Below are positions 44,866 to 52,969 of a DNA stretch of 64,000 bases, one piece after another. Numbering within the stretch: the stretch's first letter is position 1; each line of letters starts with the position of its first letter. Location: NCBI RefSeq assembly GCF_017980685.1, contig NZ_JACXXO010000005.1, positions 124,001-188,000 on the forward strand, in the 5' to 3' direction. The DNA is from Pseudomonas iridis. Its GTDB lineage: Bacteria; Pseudomonadota; Gammaproteobacteria; Pseudomonadales; Pseudomonadaceae. The position numbers were made by a program, and so were the translations under genes. The notes beneath the pieces were generated by a model, which made no database searches, had not been told where the DNA came from, and was given only the letters and a program-made list of their open reading frames with translations.

Positions 44866-45918
44866 ATGTCTGTCACGTTATCCCGTTGGCTGCCCGGCCT
44901 CTTCCTGACTGCCGCCCTGCCGCTGTTTGCCCATGGCGCCACGCAAACCGCAACAGCCCCCGCCGAAGGTCCGGCCTATGGGCCACAGCTGCAAGGCTTC
45001 GAATACCCCTACACGCTTAAACACTTCGATTTCCAGTCTCAGGGCAAAACCCTGCAGATGGGTTACATGGATGTCGCCGCCCTCGGCAAGGCCAACGGTC
45101 GCACCGTGGTGCTGATGCACGGCAAGAATTTTTGCGCAGCCACCTGGGACAGTTCGATCCAGGCCCTGAGCGAAGCCGGTTACCGGGTGATCGCGCCAGA
45201 TCAGATCGGCTTCTGCACCTCCAGCAAACCGGACAACTATCAATACAGCTTCCAGCAACTGGCAACCAATACCCAGCAATTGCTCAAAGCGCTCGGCATT
45301 CAGAAAGCCACCCTGCTTGGTCATTCCACTGGCGGCATGCTCGCCACGCGTTACGCGCTGCTGTTCCCGGAGCAGGTCGACCAATTGGCACTGGTCAACC
45401 CGATTGGTCTGGAAGACTGGAAAGCCCTCGGCGTGCCGTATCGGACGGTGGATCAGTGGTACCAACGGGAGTTGAAAGTTACCGCCCAAGGCATTCGCGA
45501 CTACGAGCGCACGACTTACTACGATGGCCGCTGGAAACCGGAGTTCGACCGCTGGGTCGACATGCTCGCCGGCCTGAGCAAAGGCCCGGGCAAGACCCAG
45601 GTGGCGTGGAACTCGGCGCTGATCTACGACATGATTTTCACCCAGCCGGTGTACTACGAGTTCAAGGACTTGAAGATGCCGACACTGTTGCTGATCGGCA
45701 CCTCCGACACCACGGCCATCGGCAAGGATCTCGCGCCACCTGAGGTGAAAGCGAAAATCGGTCACTATGAGGTGCTTGGTAAACAGGTCGCCAAACTGAT
45801 CCCGCAGTCGACTCTGGTTGAATTCCCTGGCATGGGCCACGCGCCGCAGATGGAAGAGCCGGCGAAGTTTCACCAGGCCCTGCTCGGCTGGCTGAACAAA
45901 ACCAATCCCGTTGATTGA
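44866..45918 (+). CDS. Exported alpha/beta hydrolase
   Basis: A 350-residue hydrolase with signal peptide (residues 1-24) and full alpha/beta-hydrolase signatures: oxyanion segment LMHGKNFCAATW, nucleophile elbow GHSTGG, and catalytic His in GMGHAPQMEEP. It is likely a periplasmic esterase or haloalkane-dehalogenase-like enzyme; substrate unknown. ATG 44866 follows GGAG; ATG 44851 in the same frame is an alternative. It is followed after 13 bases by the dehydrogenase gene, so the two may be co-transcribed. Confidence 0.88.
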   Translation: MSVTLSRWLPGLFLTAALPLFAHGATQTATAPAEGPAYGPQLQGFEYPYTLKHFDFQSQGKTLQMGYMDVAALGKANGRTVVLMHGKNFCAATWDSSIQALSEAGYRVIAPDQIGFCTSSKPDNYQYSFQQLATNTQQLLKALGIQKATLLGHSTGGMLATRYALLFPEQVDQLALVNPIGLEDWKALGVPYRTVDQWYQRELKVTAQGIRDYERTTYYDGRWKPEFDRWVDMLAGLSKGPGKTQVAWNSALIYDMIFTQPVYYEFKDLKMPTLLLIGTSDTTAIGKDLAPPEVKAKIGHYEVLGKQVAKLIPQSTLVEFPGMGHAPQMEEPAKFHQALLGWLNKTNPVD

Positions 45919-45931
45919 TGAGGTAAGGCTG

Positions 45932-46885
45932 ATGGCGTTGCAGATTGCGGTGATCGATGACTGGCAGGACGTGGCGCGTGACGTGGTCGACTGGTCTGTC
46001 CTCGATGGCGTCGGTGAGGTGACGTTCGAACATGATTACCCGGCGGACAATGCCACGCTGGCCAAACGCCTGGGCAAGTACTCGGTGATCTGCGTGATGC
46101 GCGAGCGCACGCGTTTTGACGAAGATCTGCTCAATCGTTTGCCCAATCTCAAGTTGTTGGTGACCGGCGGTATGCGCAACGCAGCGCTGGACATGCAAGC
46201 CGCAGCGGCGCTGGGCATCAGGATCTGCGGCACCGACAGCTACAAACACGCCGCGCCGGAACTGACCTGGGCGCTGATCATGGCCGCCACGCGCAACCTG
46301 CTCAATGAAGCCAATGCATTACGCGCAGGTGGGTGGCAACAAGGTCTTGGCGGCGATTTGCATGGCAAGACGCTGGGCATCCTCGGTTTGGGCAGCATCG
46401 GCCAACGGGTGGCGCAGTTCGGGCAGGTATTTGGCATGCGTGTTATCGCCTGGAGCGAAAACCTCACGGCCGAGCGCGCGCAACAAGCCGGCGTGACCTA
46501 TGTCAGCAAGCAGCAATTGTTTGAACAGGCGGACGTGCTGTCCGTGCATCTGGTGCTCAGCGACCGCAGTCGTGGGCTGGTCAATGCTCAGGCATTGGCC
46601 TGGATGAAGTCGACTGCGCTGTTGGTGAACACCGCCCGCGGCCCGATTGTCGATGAAGCAGCGCTGATCAAGGCCTTGCAGAAACAACAGCTCGGCGGCG
46701 CGGCACTGGATGTGTTCGATCAGGAACCGCTGCCAGCGCTGCACCCGTTTCGCACACTCGACAATGTGCTGGCAACCCCGCATGTGGGGTATGTGAGTCG
46801 GCAGAATTATCAGCAGTTCTTTTCACAAATGATCGAGGATATTCAGGCTTGGACGGCGGGCAGTGCGGTGCGCTTGCTGAATTGA
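45932..46885 (+). CDS. D-2-hydroxyacid dehydrogenase family protein
   Basis: A 317-residue NAD-dependent enzyme with dinucleotide motif GLGSIG, catalytic Arg in NTARGPIVDE, catalytic Glu in DVFDQEPLP and catalytic His in TPHVGYVS. Members reduce 2-keto acids or oxidise D-2-hydroxy acids (glyoxylate/hydroxypyruvate, phosphoglycerate and others). The substrate cannot be read. ATG 45932 with GAGGTAAGG upstream is preferred over the longer frame at 45911, which overlaps the hydrolase gene. Confidence 0.92.
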   Translation: MALQIAVIDDWQDVARDVVDWSVLDGVGEVTFEHDYPADNATLAKRLGKYSVICVMRERTRFDEDLLNRLPNLKLLVTGGMRNAALDMQAAAALGIRICGTDSYKHAAPELTWALIMAATRNLLNEANALRAGGWQQGLGGDLHGKTLGILGLGSIGQRVAQFGQVFGMRVIAWSENLTAERAQQAGVTYVSKQQLFEQADVLSVHLVLSDRSRGLVNAQALAWMKSTALLVNTARGPIVDEAALIKALQKQQLGGAALDVFDQEPLPALHPFRTLDNVLATPHVGYVSRQNYQQFFSQMIEDIQAWTAGSAVRLLN

Positions 46886-46924
46886 TATCAACCTCTCGAC
46901 ATTGCTGCGCCCTCTGCGCCGCCA

Positions 46925-46993
46925 TCGCTGGCAAGCCAGCTCCCACAGGATTTGTGTACGCCGCCAGTCCTGTGGGAGCTGGCTTGCCAGCGA
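46925..46993. repeat. REP-type inverted repeat pair (third motif class)
   Basis: Two perfect 26-base arms (46925-46950 and 46968-46993) of the TCGCTGGCAAGCCAGCTCCCACAGGA type flank a 17-base spacer. It lies downstream of the dehydrogenase gene. It shares the core GCTCCCACAGG with the 6089 and 56177 classes but has a different stem. Confidence 0.9.
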
Positions 46994-47485
46994 TAAGGCC
47001 ATTGAAGGCAACACGTTAACAAACCGCGCGCACCACAACAGTGCGCTCGTCTCCCTCGCTAGCACGAAATCGTGACCGACTGGTCACCGTTTTGACCCCT
47101 CCAGGCAAAAAAACCTGCCCTTCGTCGGTGCGTTTCCCTCCGCATACCTCCCCTCGCAACACCGCGTAACCGATTGTCGAACAATTTACCCATTTGCTCT
47201 GGCCCGCTCTAGGATCTGGCCTAGACTCATTTTCGCGAGGTAAAAACTGTCGGTCACAAACTCGGAAAAAAGTCGAAACTTTTGCAGAGCCCGGCGGGTC
47301 ATCTCAAAGGTAGGGCTGAAGCGAGTGGTGCAATCCTTGCAATGGCCTCTCCACCCATTCTGCTTTGCGCGTGTTGGGTAGCGTTTGCTCCCCACTGCGC
47401 GGTGCGTTTGCGCCCGGCCACAGGATTTGGCCATGAACATCGTTTGTTTGAGACAAGAATCAGATCAAAAACACGGGAGATTCAT
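46994..47485. other. Long leader region upstream of glgA
   Basis: About 490 bases with no convincing gene. A minus-strand frame (47186-47440) and the 5' extension of the glgA frame lack ribosome-binding sites and typical composition. It presumably holds the promoter of the glycogen/trehalose operon; no clear -35/-10 pair or hairpin stands out. Confidence 0.4.
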
Positions 47486-49072
47486 ATGATCAGTGCGGCA
47501 TTGGACATTCAGGGAGAACGTGCTCAGCAGTCGATAGGCGAAGCGAGCACCGTCAGCATTCCCGGCAGCCGGTCGATCAACGTCCCGAGCAGCAAAACAC
47601 TGACACCGGTAGCCAGTCAGAATCCCAACAAGAAAAAAGTATTGTTCGTGACATCGGAAATCGCCGATCTGGTGAAGACCGGCGGCCTGGGTGACGTGTC
47701 CGCCGCCCTGCCCCGCGCCATGGCGCATCTGCACGACGTCCGGGTGTTGATCCCCGGTTACCCGCAGGTGATGCACAGCGAAAACCCTATCCATATCATC
47801 GGCGAACTCGGCGGCCATGCAGCACTGCCGCCGTGCAAGATCGGGCGCATGGACATGCCCGACGGGCTGGTGATCTACGTGTTGATCTGCCCTGAACTCT
47901 ACGAGCGTGAAGGCTCGCCCTACGGCGCCAACAACGGCCGCGACTGGCCGGACAACCACATCCGCTTCGCACGTCTGGGCCTGGCCGCTGCCGACATCGC
48001 CGCCAACCTCGCACAAATTCACTGGTGCCCGGACCTGGTGCACGCCCACGATTGGCCGGCTGGCCTGGCGCCTGCTTACATGCACTGGCGCGGTCAGCGT
48101 ACGCCAACCCTGTTCACCATCCACAACCTGGCTTACCAAGGCGTGACCAGCCTGGGCTCGTGCCCTGAACTCGGCATCCCGAACCATGCCCTGCAACAGG
48201 AAGGCATGGAGTTCTACGGCAAGATGTCGTTCCTCAAGGCCGGCATGGCTTATTCGAGCCACATCACCACGGTCAGTGCGACCTACGCGCAGGAAATCAC
48301 TACCCCGGATTTCGGCTGCGGTCTCGACGGTTTCCTCGCCGCCAAGACCCAGCAAGGTTTGCTCAGTGGCATCCCCAACGGCATCGATGAAAGCTGGGAC
48401 GCCGCAACCGACCCGCACCTGTTCGCACCGTTCGCCATCGGCGACTGGGAAGGCAAAGCGGTCAATGCCGAGCACGTTCGCCAATTGTTTGGCCTTAAAG
48501 ACTCCACTGGCCCGCTGTTCGCCGTGGTTTCGCGCCTTGTTTATCAGAAAGGCCTGGACCTGACCGAGGCTGTCTCCGAGTACATCGTGCAGAACGGAGG
48601 GCAGATCGCGATCATCGGACGTGGCGAACCGGAAGAAGAACAGGCCATGCGTGAGCTGGCGCTGCGCTTCCCGGGCCAGATCGGTGTGCGCATCGGCTTC
48701 AACGAAACTGACGCACGCCGCATGTTTGCCGGCAGCGATTTCCTGTTGATGCCTTCGCGTTATGAGCCTTGTGGCCTGAGCCAGATGTATGCGCAACGCT
48801 TTGGTTCGCTGCCCGTGGCGCGCAACACCGGGGGGCTGGCCGACACCATTGAAAATGGCATGACCGGGTTCCTCTTCGACGAATCCACGCCTGAAAGCTA
48901 TCGCGAAGCGCTGAGCCGCGCGTTCAAGGTTTTCGCTTTCCCTGAACTGCTCAACGCCATGCGTTGCCGCGCCATGGCTGCGCCGTTCAACTGGTGCAAA
49001 GCGGTCGAGCCGTACGCTGAACTTTACGAAAAACTGGTCGCCAAGGCACTGGGTAAGGCTCACCACAAATAA
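47486..49072 (+). CDS. glgA: Glycogen synthase
   Basis: A 528-residue GT5 glucosyltransferase with the ADP-glucose-binding KTGGLGDV motif near residues 63-70 and the C-terminal GT-B signature PSRYEPCGLSQMYAQRFGS and RNTGGLADT. It elongates alpha-1,4-glucan. An N-terminal extension of about 45 residues, rich in Ser, precedes the catalytic core (KKVLFVTSE). GGGAGA before ATG 47486 supports the start. It is the first gene of an operon with treZ-malQ and treY, linking glucan formation to trehalose formation. Confidence 0.93.
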   Translation: MISAALDIQGERAQQSIGEASTVSIPGSRSINVPSSKTLTPVASQNPNKKKVLFVTSEIADLVKTGGLGDVSAALPRAMAHLHDVRVLIPGYPQVMHSENPIHIIGELGGHAALPPCKIGRMDMPDGLVIYVLICPELYEREGSPYGANNGRDWPDNHIRFARLGLAAADIAANLAQIHWCPDLVHAHDWPAGLAPAYMHWRGQRTPTLFTIHNLAYQGVTSLGSCPELGIPNHALQQEGMEFYGKMSFLKAGMAYSSHITTVSATYAQEITTPDFGCGLDGFLAAKTQQGLLSGIPNGIDESWDAATDPHLFAPFAIGDWEGKAVNAEHVRQLFGLKDSTGPLFAVVSRLVYQKGLDLTEAVSEYIVQNGGQIAIIGRGEPEEEQAMRELALRFPGQIGVRIGFNETDARRMFAGSDFLLMPSRYEPCGLSQMYAQRFGSLPVARNTGGLADTIENGMTGFLFDESTPESYREALSRAFKVFAFPELLNAMRCRAMAAPFNWCKAVEPYAELYEKLVAKALGKAHHK

Positions 49073-49090
49073 GCAGGGAGTTTTTTAACG

Positions 49091-52000
49091 ATGCCGTTAC
49101 GGACCCAAGAGAACTGGCCCCACGGCGCGATCAAGCTGGACGCCGAACACACACAATTTGCGCTGTGGGCACCTGACGCGTTTTACGTCAGTGTAGAACT
49201 GGACAATGGAGAGTCGCTGCCGATGCTGCCTCAGGCAGACGGCTGGTTTGTGGTTAAGACCCGCTGTCCGGCGGGTACTCGCTACCGTTACAACATCGAT
49301 GGCGAACTGGAGGTGCCCGACCCGGCCTCCAGAGCCCAGGACGGTGACATCGATCGCCACAGTGTGGTGGTCGACCCTCTCGCCTATCAATGGCAACACC
49401 TCACCTGGCACGGTCGCCCGTGGCACGAGGCGGTGATTTACGAACTGCACGTTGGCGCGCTCGGCGGCTTTGCGGCGGTTGAAACGCATCTCGCGCGACT
49501 GGCCGAAATGGGCATTACTGCTATCGAACTGATGCCGATCGCGCAGTATCCCGGCGATCGCAATTGGGGCTACGACGGCGTCTTGCACTACGCACCGCAA
49601 GCGTCCTACGGCACGCCCGAACAGCTCAAACACCTGATCGATACCGCGCACGGCCATGGTCTGGCGGTGATTCTCGACGTGGTCTACAACCACTTCGGAC
49701 CCGACGGCAATTATCTCAACCGCTATGCCAAAGGCTTTTTCCGCGAGGACAAGCACACGCCGTGGGGCGCCGGGATCGATTTCCGCCGCCTGGAAATCCG
49801 TGATTTTTTCATCGAAAACGCTTTGATGTGGCTGCTGGAATACCGCTTCGACGGGTTACGCCTGGACGCGGTGCATGCCATTGAAGACCCGCAATTCCTG
49901 CGCGAACTGGCCCGACGCATCCGCCAGCAGGTCGATCCTTCCCGGCACGTCTGGCTGACTGTGGAGAACGAATTCAACCAGTCGAGCCTGCTCGAAGAGG
50001 ACTACGACGCGCAGTGGAACGATGATGGGCATAACGCCCTGCACGTGCTGCTGACCGGCGAAACCGATGCGTATTACGCCGATTACGCGCTGCAGCCGAC
50101 CGAGCAACTTGTGCGCTGCCTGAGCCAGGGCTTTGTGTTTCAGGGGCACATCACCCGCCATGGCGAGCCTCGGGGTGAACCGAGCGAACATCTTCCGTCC
50201 ACCGCTTTCGTGCTGTTCTTGCAGAACCATGACCAGATCGGCAACCGTGCCTTTGGCGAACGCCTGCATCAACTGGCCGACCCTCGAGCCTTGCAGGCCG
50301 CGACCGTGTTGCTGCTGTTGTCACCAATGATTCCGCTGATGTTCATGGGCGACGAGTTCGCCGCCGAACAGCCGTTCCTGTTTTTCACCAGCCATCATGG
50401 CGAACTGGCGGAGTTGGTTCGCGAAGGCCGGCGCAATGAATTCGCCGCGTTCAGCGCCTTCGCCGATCCGCATAAACGCGAGCAGATTCCCGATCCCAAT
50501 GCCGAGCAAACCTTCCACGCCTCGCAGCCACGACTGATAGACGGCGGCACCGCGCAGCAGCAGGAAACCCTCGCGTTGTACCGGCAACTTCTGCAATTGC
50601 GCCATCAGCACATCATTCCGCACCTCAGTGGCACACAGGCCCTTGGCGCGCAAATGCTGGGTTATGCGGCCGTCAGTGCGCGCTGGCGTCTGGGCGATGG
50701 CAGTGAGCTGCGAATCGACCTGAACCTCAGCGATACCGCAGTGGTCAACCCTCCACGGTCCGGCGCGGTGTGGCTGTTTCAAAAGCCGCCCGCCGTCGAA
50801 CTGTCGGATGAAGGCCTGCTGCCACCGTATTGCGCGCTCGTCAGCCTCACGGCCGCAACCCCCCTTGCAACCTCTGAATGGAGAGCGCCTATGAGCGATG
50901 CGCAACTGGAAATTCTTGCCAGCCGAGCCGGCCTTGCCGTCGACTGGATTGACGCCAACGGGCGGCCGCAAAAAGTCGCCCCGGCGGTGCTGCGCAATGT
51001 TCTGATCGGCCTCGGCCACCCCGCCAGCACGGCGCTGGAAATCGACGCCAGCCTGCTTGAATTGCAAAAAGTCCAGCAAGACCGCCATCTGCCGCCGCTG
51101 TTGACCAGTGACGTGGGCGTCAGCGTTGACCTGGCCCGCTTTTTCAAACCCGAGACGCCGTGCGAAATCCACCTTGAAGACGGTTCGCGGATGAACCTGA
51201 AACTCGATTCGGAAGCCATGCTGCCTGGCGTGGTCCCGGTCGGCTATCAGCAAGTGCACATCGACGATCAGTACTTCACGCTGGCCGTGGCGCCGGAACG
51301 TTGCTTCAGTGTCGGCGATGCAGTCGACAACCCGCTCCCCCGCGCCTGGGGTCTGAGCGTGCAGTTGTATGGCCTGCGTCGGGCCGGCGATGGCGGTTTT
51401 GGTGATACTCAGGCCCTGGAAGAACTGGCCCGGGTTGCCGGCGAGCGCGGTGCCGATGCATTGGCGATCAGCCCGATGCACGCGATGTTCAGCGCCGACA
51501 CCGGGCGATACAGCCCTTATTCGCCATCCAGTCGTTTGTTTCTGAATTCCCTGTATGCAGCGCCCGGCGCGATTCTCGGCGAGCGCGCCCTGCGCGATGC
51601 CATCGACAGCGCAGGCCTGGCGGCGCAGTTCGCGCAACTCGAAGACCTGAAACTGGTCGATTGGCCAACTGCCGCCGACGCCAAACAAAAACTGCTGCAA
51701 GCCTTGTATGAAGGCTTTGTCGCTGGCGACCATCCGTTGCACCCCGACTTCGCCAGTTTCCGTCACGCCGGTGGTGATGCGCTGGAAAACCACTGCCGCT
51801 TTGAAGCCATTCAGGAAATGCGCGCCGCCCGTGGCGAAAGCCTTGACTGGCGCGAATGGCCCGAGCACTGGCACGACCCGCGTGGCGCTGCCCTCGGCGC
51901 ATTCGCCGAGGAGCACGCCGAGCGCATCGGCTACTTCGCCTTTTGCCAATGGCTGATCCACCGCTGCCTGGAACGCGCCCAAACCGCTGCACGCAGTGCT

Positions 52001-52969
52001 GGCATGGGTATTGGCCTGATCGCCGACCTGGCGGTCGGTGCCGATGGCGGTGGCAGTCAGGCCTGGAGTTTTCAGGATGAGCTGCTCGCCTCGCTGACCG
52101 TTGGCGCGCCGCCCGACATCCTCAATCGTTCCGGTCAGGGCTGGGGGATTTCCGCATTTTCTCCCGAAGGTCTGATCCGCAATGGCTTTCGTGCATTCAT
52201 CGAAATGCTCCGTGCCAACTTCGCCCATGCCGGCGGCCTGCGCATCGACCATGTCATGGGCCTCCAGCGGTTGTGGGTGATTCCCAATGGATCGGCGCCG
52301 GCTGACGGTGCGTACCTGTATTACCCGGTGGATGATTTGCTGCGTTTGCTCACCCTTGAGTCCCACCGCCATCAAGCCATCGTCCTCGGTGAAGACCTCG
52401 GTACCGTGCCCGACGGTCTGCGGGAAAAACTCATCGCCCGCTCCATACTTGGCATGCGCGTGCTGTTGTTCGAACAGAACAACACCCATTTCAAACCGAT
52501 TCTCGACTGGCCGGACAACGCACTGGCGACTACCAGCACCCACGACCTGCCGACGCTCAACGGCTGGTGGCATGGTCGCGATATCGACTGGAACTCCCGA
52601 CTCGGTTTTGTCGACGGCAACGGCGAAATCGAATGGCGCCGCTACCGCCAGCGTGAGCGCGAAGGCTTGCGCAGTGCCTTGAGTCAGGACCCACAGAATT
52701 TTCGCGAAGAGTCCCACGAAGCCGATCAAATCGTCGACGCCGCTGTGCGTTACCTCGGCCATACCCGCGCACCGCTGGTGCTGCTGCCGCTGGAGGATGC
52801 GCTGGGCATCGACGAGCAAGCCAATCTGCCGGGCACCATTGACACGCACCCGAACTGGTCGCGGCGATTGCCCGGCAACAGCGAAGCATTGCTTGACGGT
52901 GCGGATGCCGCGCGGCGTCTGGAACTCTTGGCGTGCGCGCGCCTGCAAGCTGCCGAGCGTGACCAATGA
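49091..52969 (+). CDS. treZ: TreZ-MalQ in-frame fusion: malto-oligosyltrehalose trehalohydrolase + 4-alpha-glucanotransferase
   Basis: One 1292-residue open frame. Residues 1-596 are TreZ: N-terminal carbohydrate-binding fold, then GH13 motifs DVVYNHFGPDGN, GLRLDAVH (nucleophile Asp), TVENEF (acid/base Glu) and NHDQIGN. It releases trehalose from maltooligosyl-trehalose. Residue 597 is a TGG codon (50879-50881), then Arg-Ala-Pro and the typical MalQ start MSDAQLEIL at residue 601. In relatives these are usually separate genes, and one TGA would split them here. Either a stop-codon loss created a fusion, or it is a sequence error. It starts 18 bases after glgA. Confidence 0.85.
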   Translation: MPLRTQENWPHGAIKLDAEHTQFALWAPDAFYVSVELDNGESLPMLPQADGWFVVKTRCPAGTRYRYNIDGELEVPDPASRAQDGDIDRHSVVVDPLAYQWQHLTWHGRPWHEAVIYELHVGALGGFAAVETHLARLAEMGITAIELMPIAQYPGDRNWGYDGVLHYAPQASYGTPEQLKHLIDTAHGHGLAVILDVVYNHFGPDGNYLNRYAKGFFREDKHTPWGAGIDFRRLEIRDFFIENALMWLLEYRFDGLRLDAVHAIEDPQFLRELARRIRQQVDPSRHVWLTVENEFNQSSLLEEDYDAQWNDDGHNALHVLLTGETDAYYADYALQPTEQLVRCLSQGFVFQGHITRHGEPRGEPSEHLPSTAFVLFLQNHDQIGNRAFGERLHQLADPRALQAATVLLLLSPMIPLMFMGDEFAAEQPFLFFTSHHGELAELVREGRRNEFAAFSAFADPHKREQIPDPNAEQTFHASQPRLIDGGTAQQQETLALYRQLLQLRHQHIIPHLSGTQALGAQMLGYAAVSARWRLGDGSELRIDLNLSDTAVVNPPRSGAVWLFQKPPAVELSDEGLLPPYCALVSLTAATPLATSEWRAPMSDAQLEILASRAGLAVDWIDANGRPQKVAPAVLRNVLIGLGHPASTALEIDASLLELQKVQQDRHLPPLLTSDVGVSVDLARFFKPETPCEIHLEDGSRMNLKLDSEAMLPGVVPVGYQQVHIDDQYFTLAVAPERCFSVGDAVDNPLPRAWGLSVQLYGLRRAGDGGFGDTQALEELARVAGERGADALAISPMHAMFSADTGRYSPYSPSSRLFLNSLYAAPGAILGERALRDAIDSAGLAAQFAQLEDLKLVDWPTAADAKQKLLQALYEGFVAGDHPLHPDFASFRHAGGDALENHCRFEAIQEMRAARGESLDWREWPEHWHDPRGAALGAFAEEHAERIGYFAFCQWLIHRCLERAQTAARSAGMGIGLIADLAVGADGGGSQAWSFQDELLASLTVGAPPDILNRSGQGWGISAFSPEGLIRNGFRAFIEMLRANFAHAGGLRIDHVMGLQRLWVIPNGSAPADGAYLYYPVDDLLRLLTLESHRHQAIVLGEDLGTVPDGLREKLIARSILGMRVLLFEQNNTHFKPILDWPDNALATTSTHDLPTLNGWWHGRDIDWNSRLGFVDGNGEIEWRRYRQREREGLRSALSQDPQNFREESHEADQIVDAAVRYLGHTRAPLVLLPLEDALGIDEQANLPGTIDTHPNWSRRLPGNSEALLDGADAARRLELLACARLQAAERDQ
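50891..52969 (+). CDS. malQ: 4-alpha-glucanotransferase (MalQ part; likely internal translation start)
   Basis: 692 residues from ATG 50891, which keeps its own GGAG ribosome-binding site eight to nine bases upstream, inside the treZ-malQ frame. GH77 features: YGLRRAGDGGFGD, ISPMHAMFSADTGRYSPYSPSSR, nucleophile Asp in LRIDHVMG, acid/base Glu in LGEDLGTVP and Asp in STHDLPTLNGW. MalQ (amylomaltase) moves maltodextrin segments between chains, feeding TreY/TreZ and glycogen turnover. The stop overlaps the treY start (ATGA). MalQ may be made both as part of the fusion and separately. Confidence 0.85.
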   Translation: MSDAQLEILASRAGLAVDWIDANGRPQKVAPAVLRNVLIGLGHPASTALEIDASLLELQKVQQDRHLPPLLTSDVGVSVDLARFFKPETPCEIHLEDGSRMNLKLDSEAMLPGVVPVGYQQVHIDDQYFTLAVAPERCFSVGDAVDNPLPRAWGLSVQLYGLRRAGDGGFGDTQALEELARVAGERGADALAISPMHAMFSADTGRYSPYSPSSRLFLNSLYAAPGAILGERALRDAIDSAGLAAQFAQLEDLKLVDWPTAADAKQKLLQALYEGFVAGDHPLHPDFASFRHAGGDALENHCRFEAIQEMRAARGESLDWREWPEHWHDPRGAALGAFAEEHAERIGYFAFCQWLIHRCLERAQTAARSAGMGIGLIADLAVGADGGGSQAWSFQDELLASLTVGAPPDILNRSGQGWGISAFSPEGLIRNGFRAFIEMLRANFAHAGGLRIDHVMGLQRLWVIPNGSAPADGAYLYYPVDDLLRLLTLESHRHQAIVLGEDLGTVPDGLREKLIARSILGMRVLLFEQNNTHFKPILDWPDNALATTSTHDLPTLNGWWHGRDIDWNSRLGFVDGNGEIEWRRYRQREREGLRSALSQDPQNFREESHEADQIVDAAVRYLGHTRAPLVLLPLEDALGIDEQANLPGTIDTHPNWSRRLPGNSEALLDGADAARRLELLACARLQAAERDQ

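Noticed and set aside
47186..47440. 84-codon minus-strand frame upstream of glgA
   Set aside because: No ribosome-binding site, atypical composition and no family resemblance; left as intergenic.
50321..52966. 881-codon minus-strand frame opposite malQ
   Set aside because: Antisense shadow of malQ with no recognisable domain.
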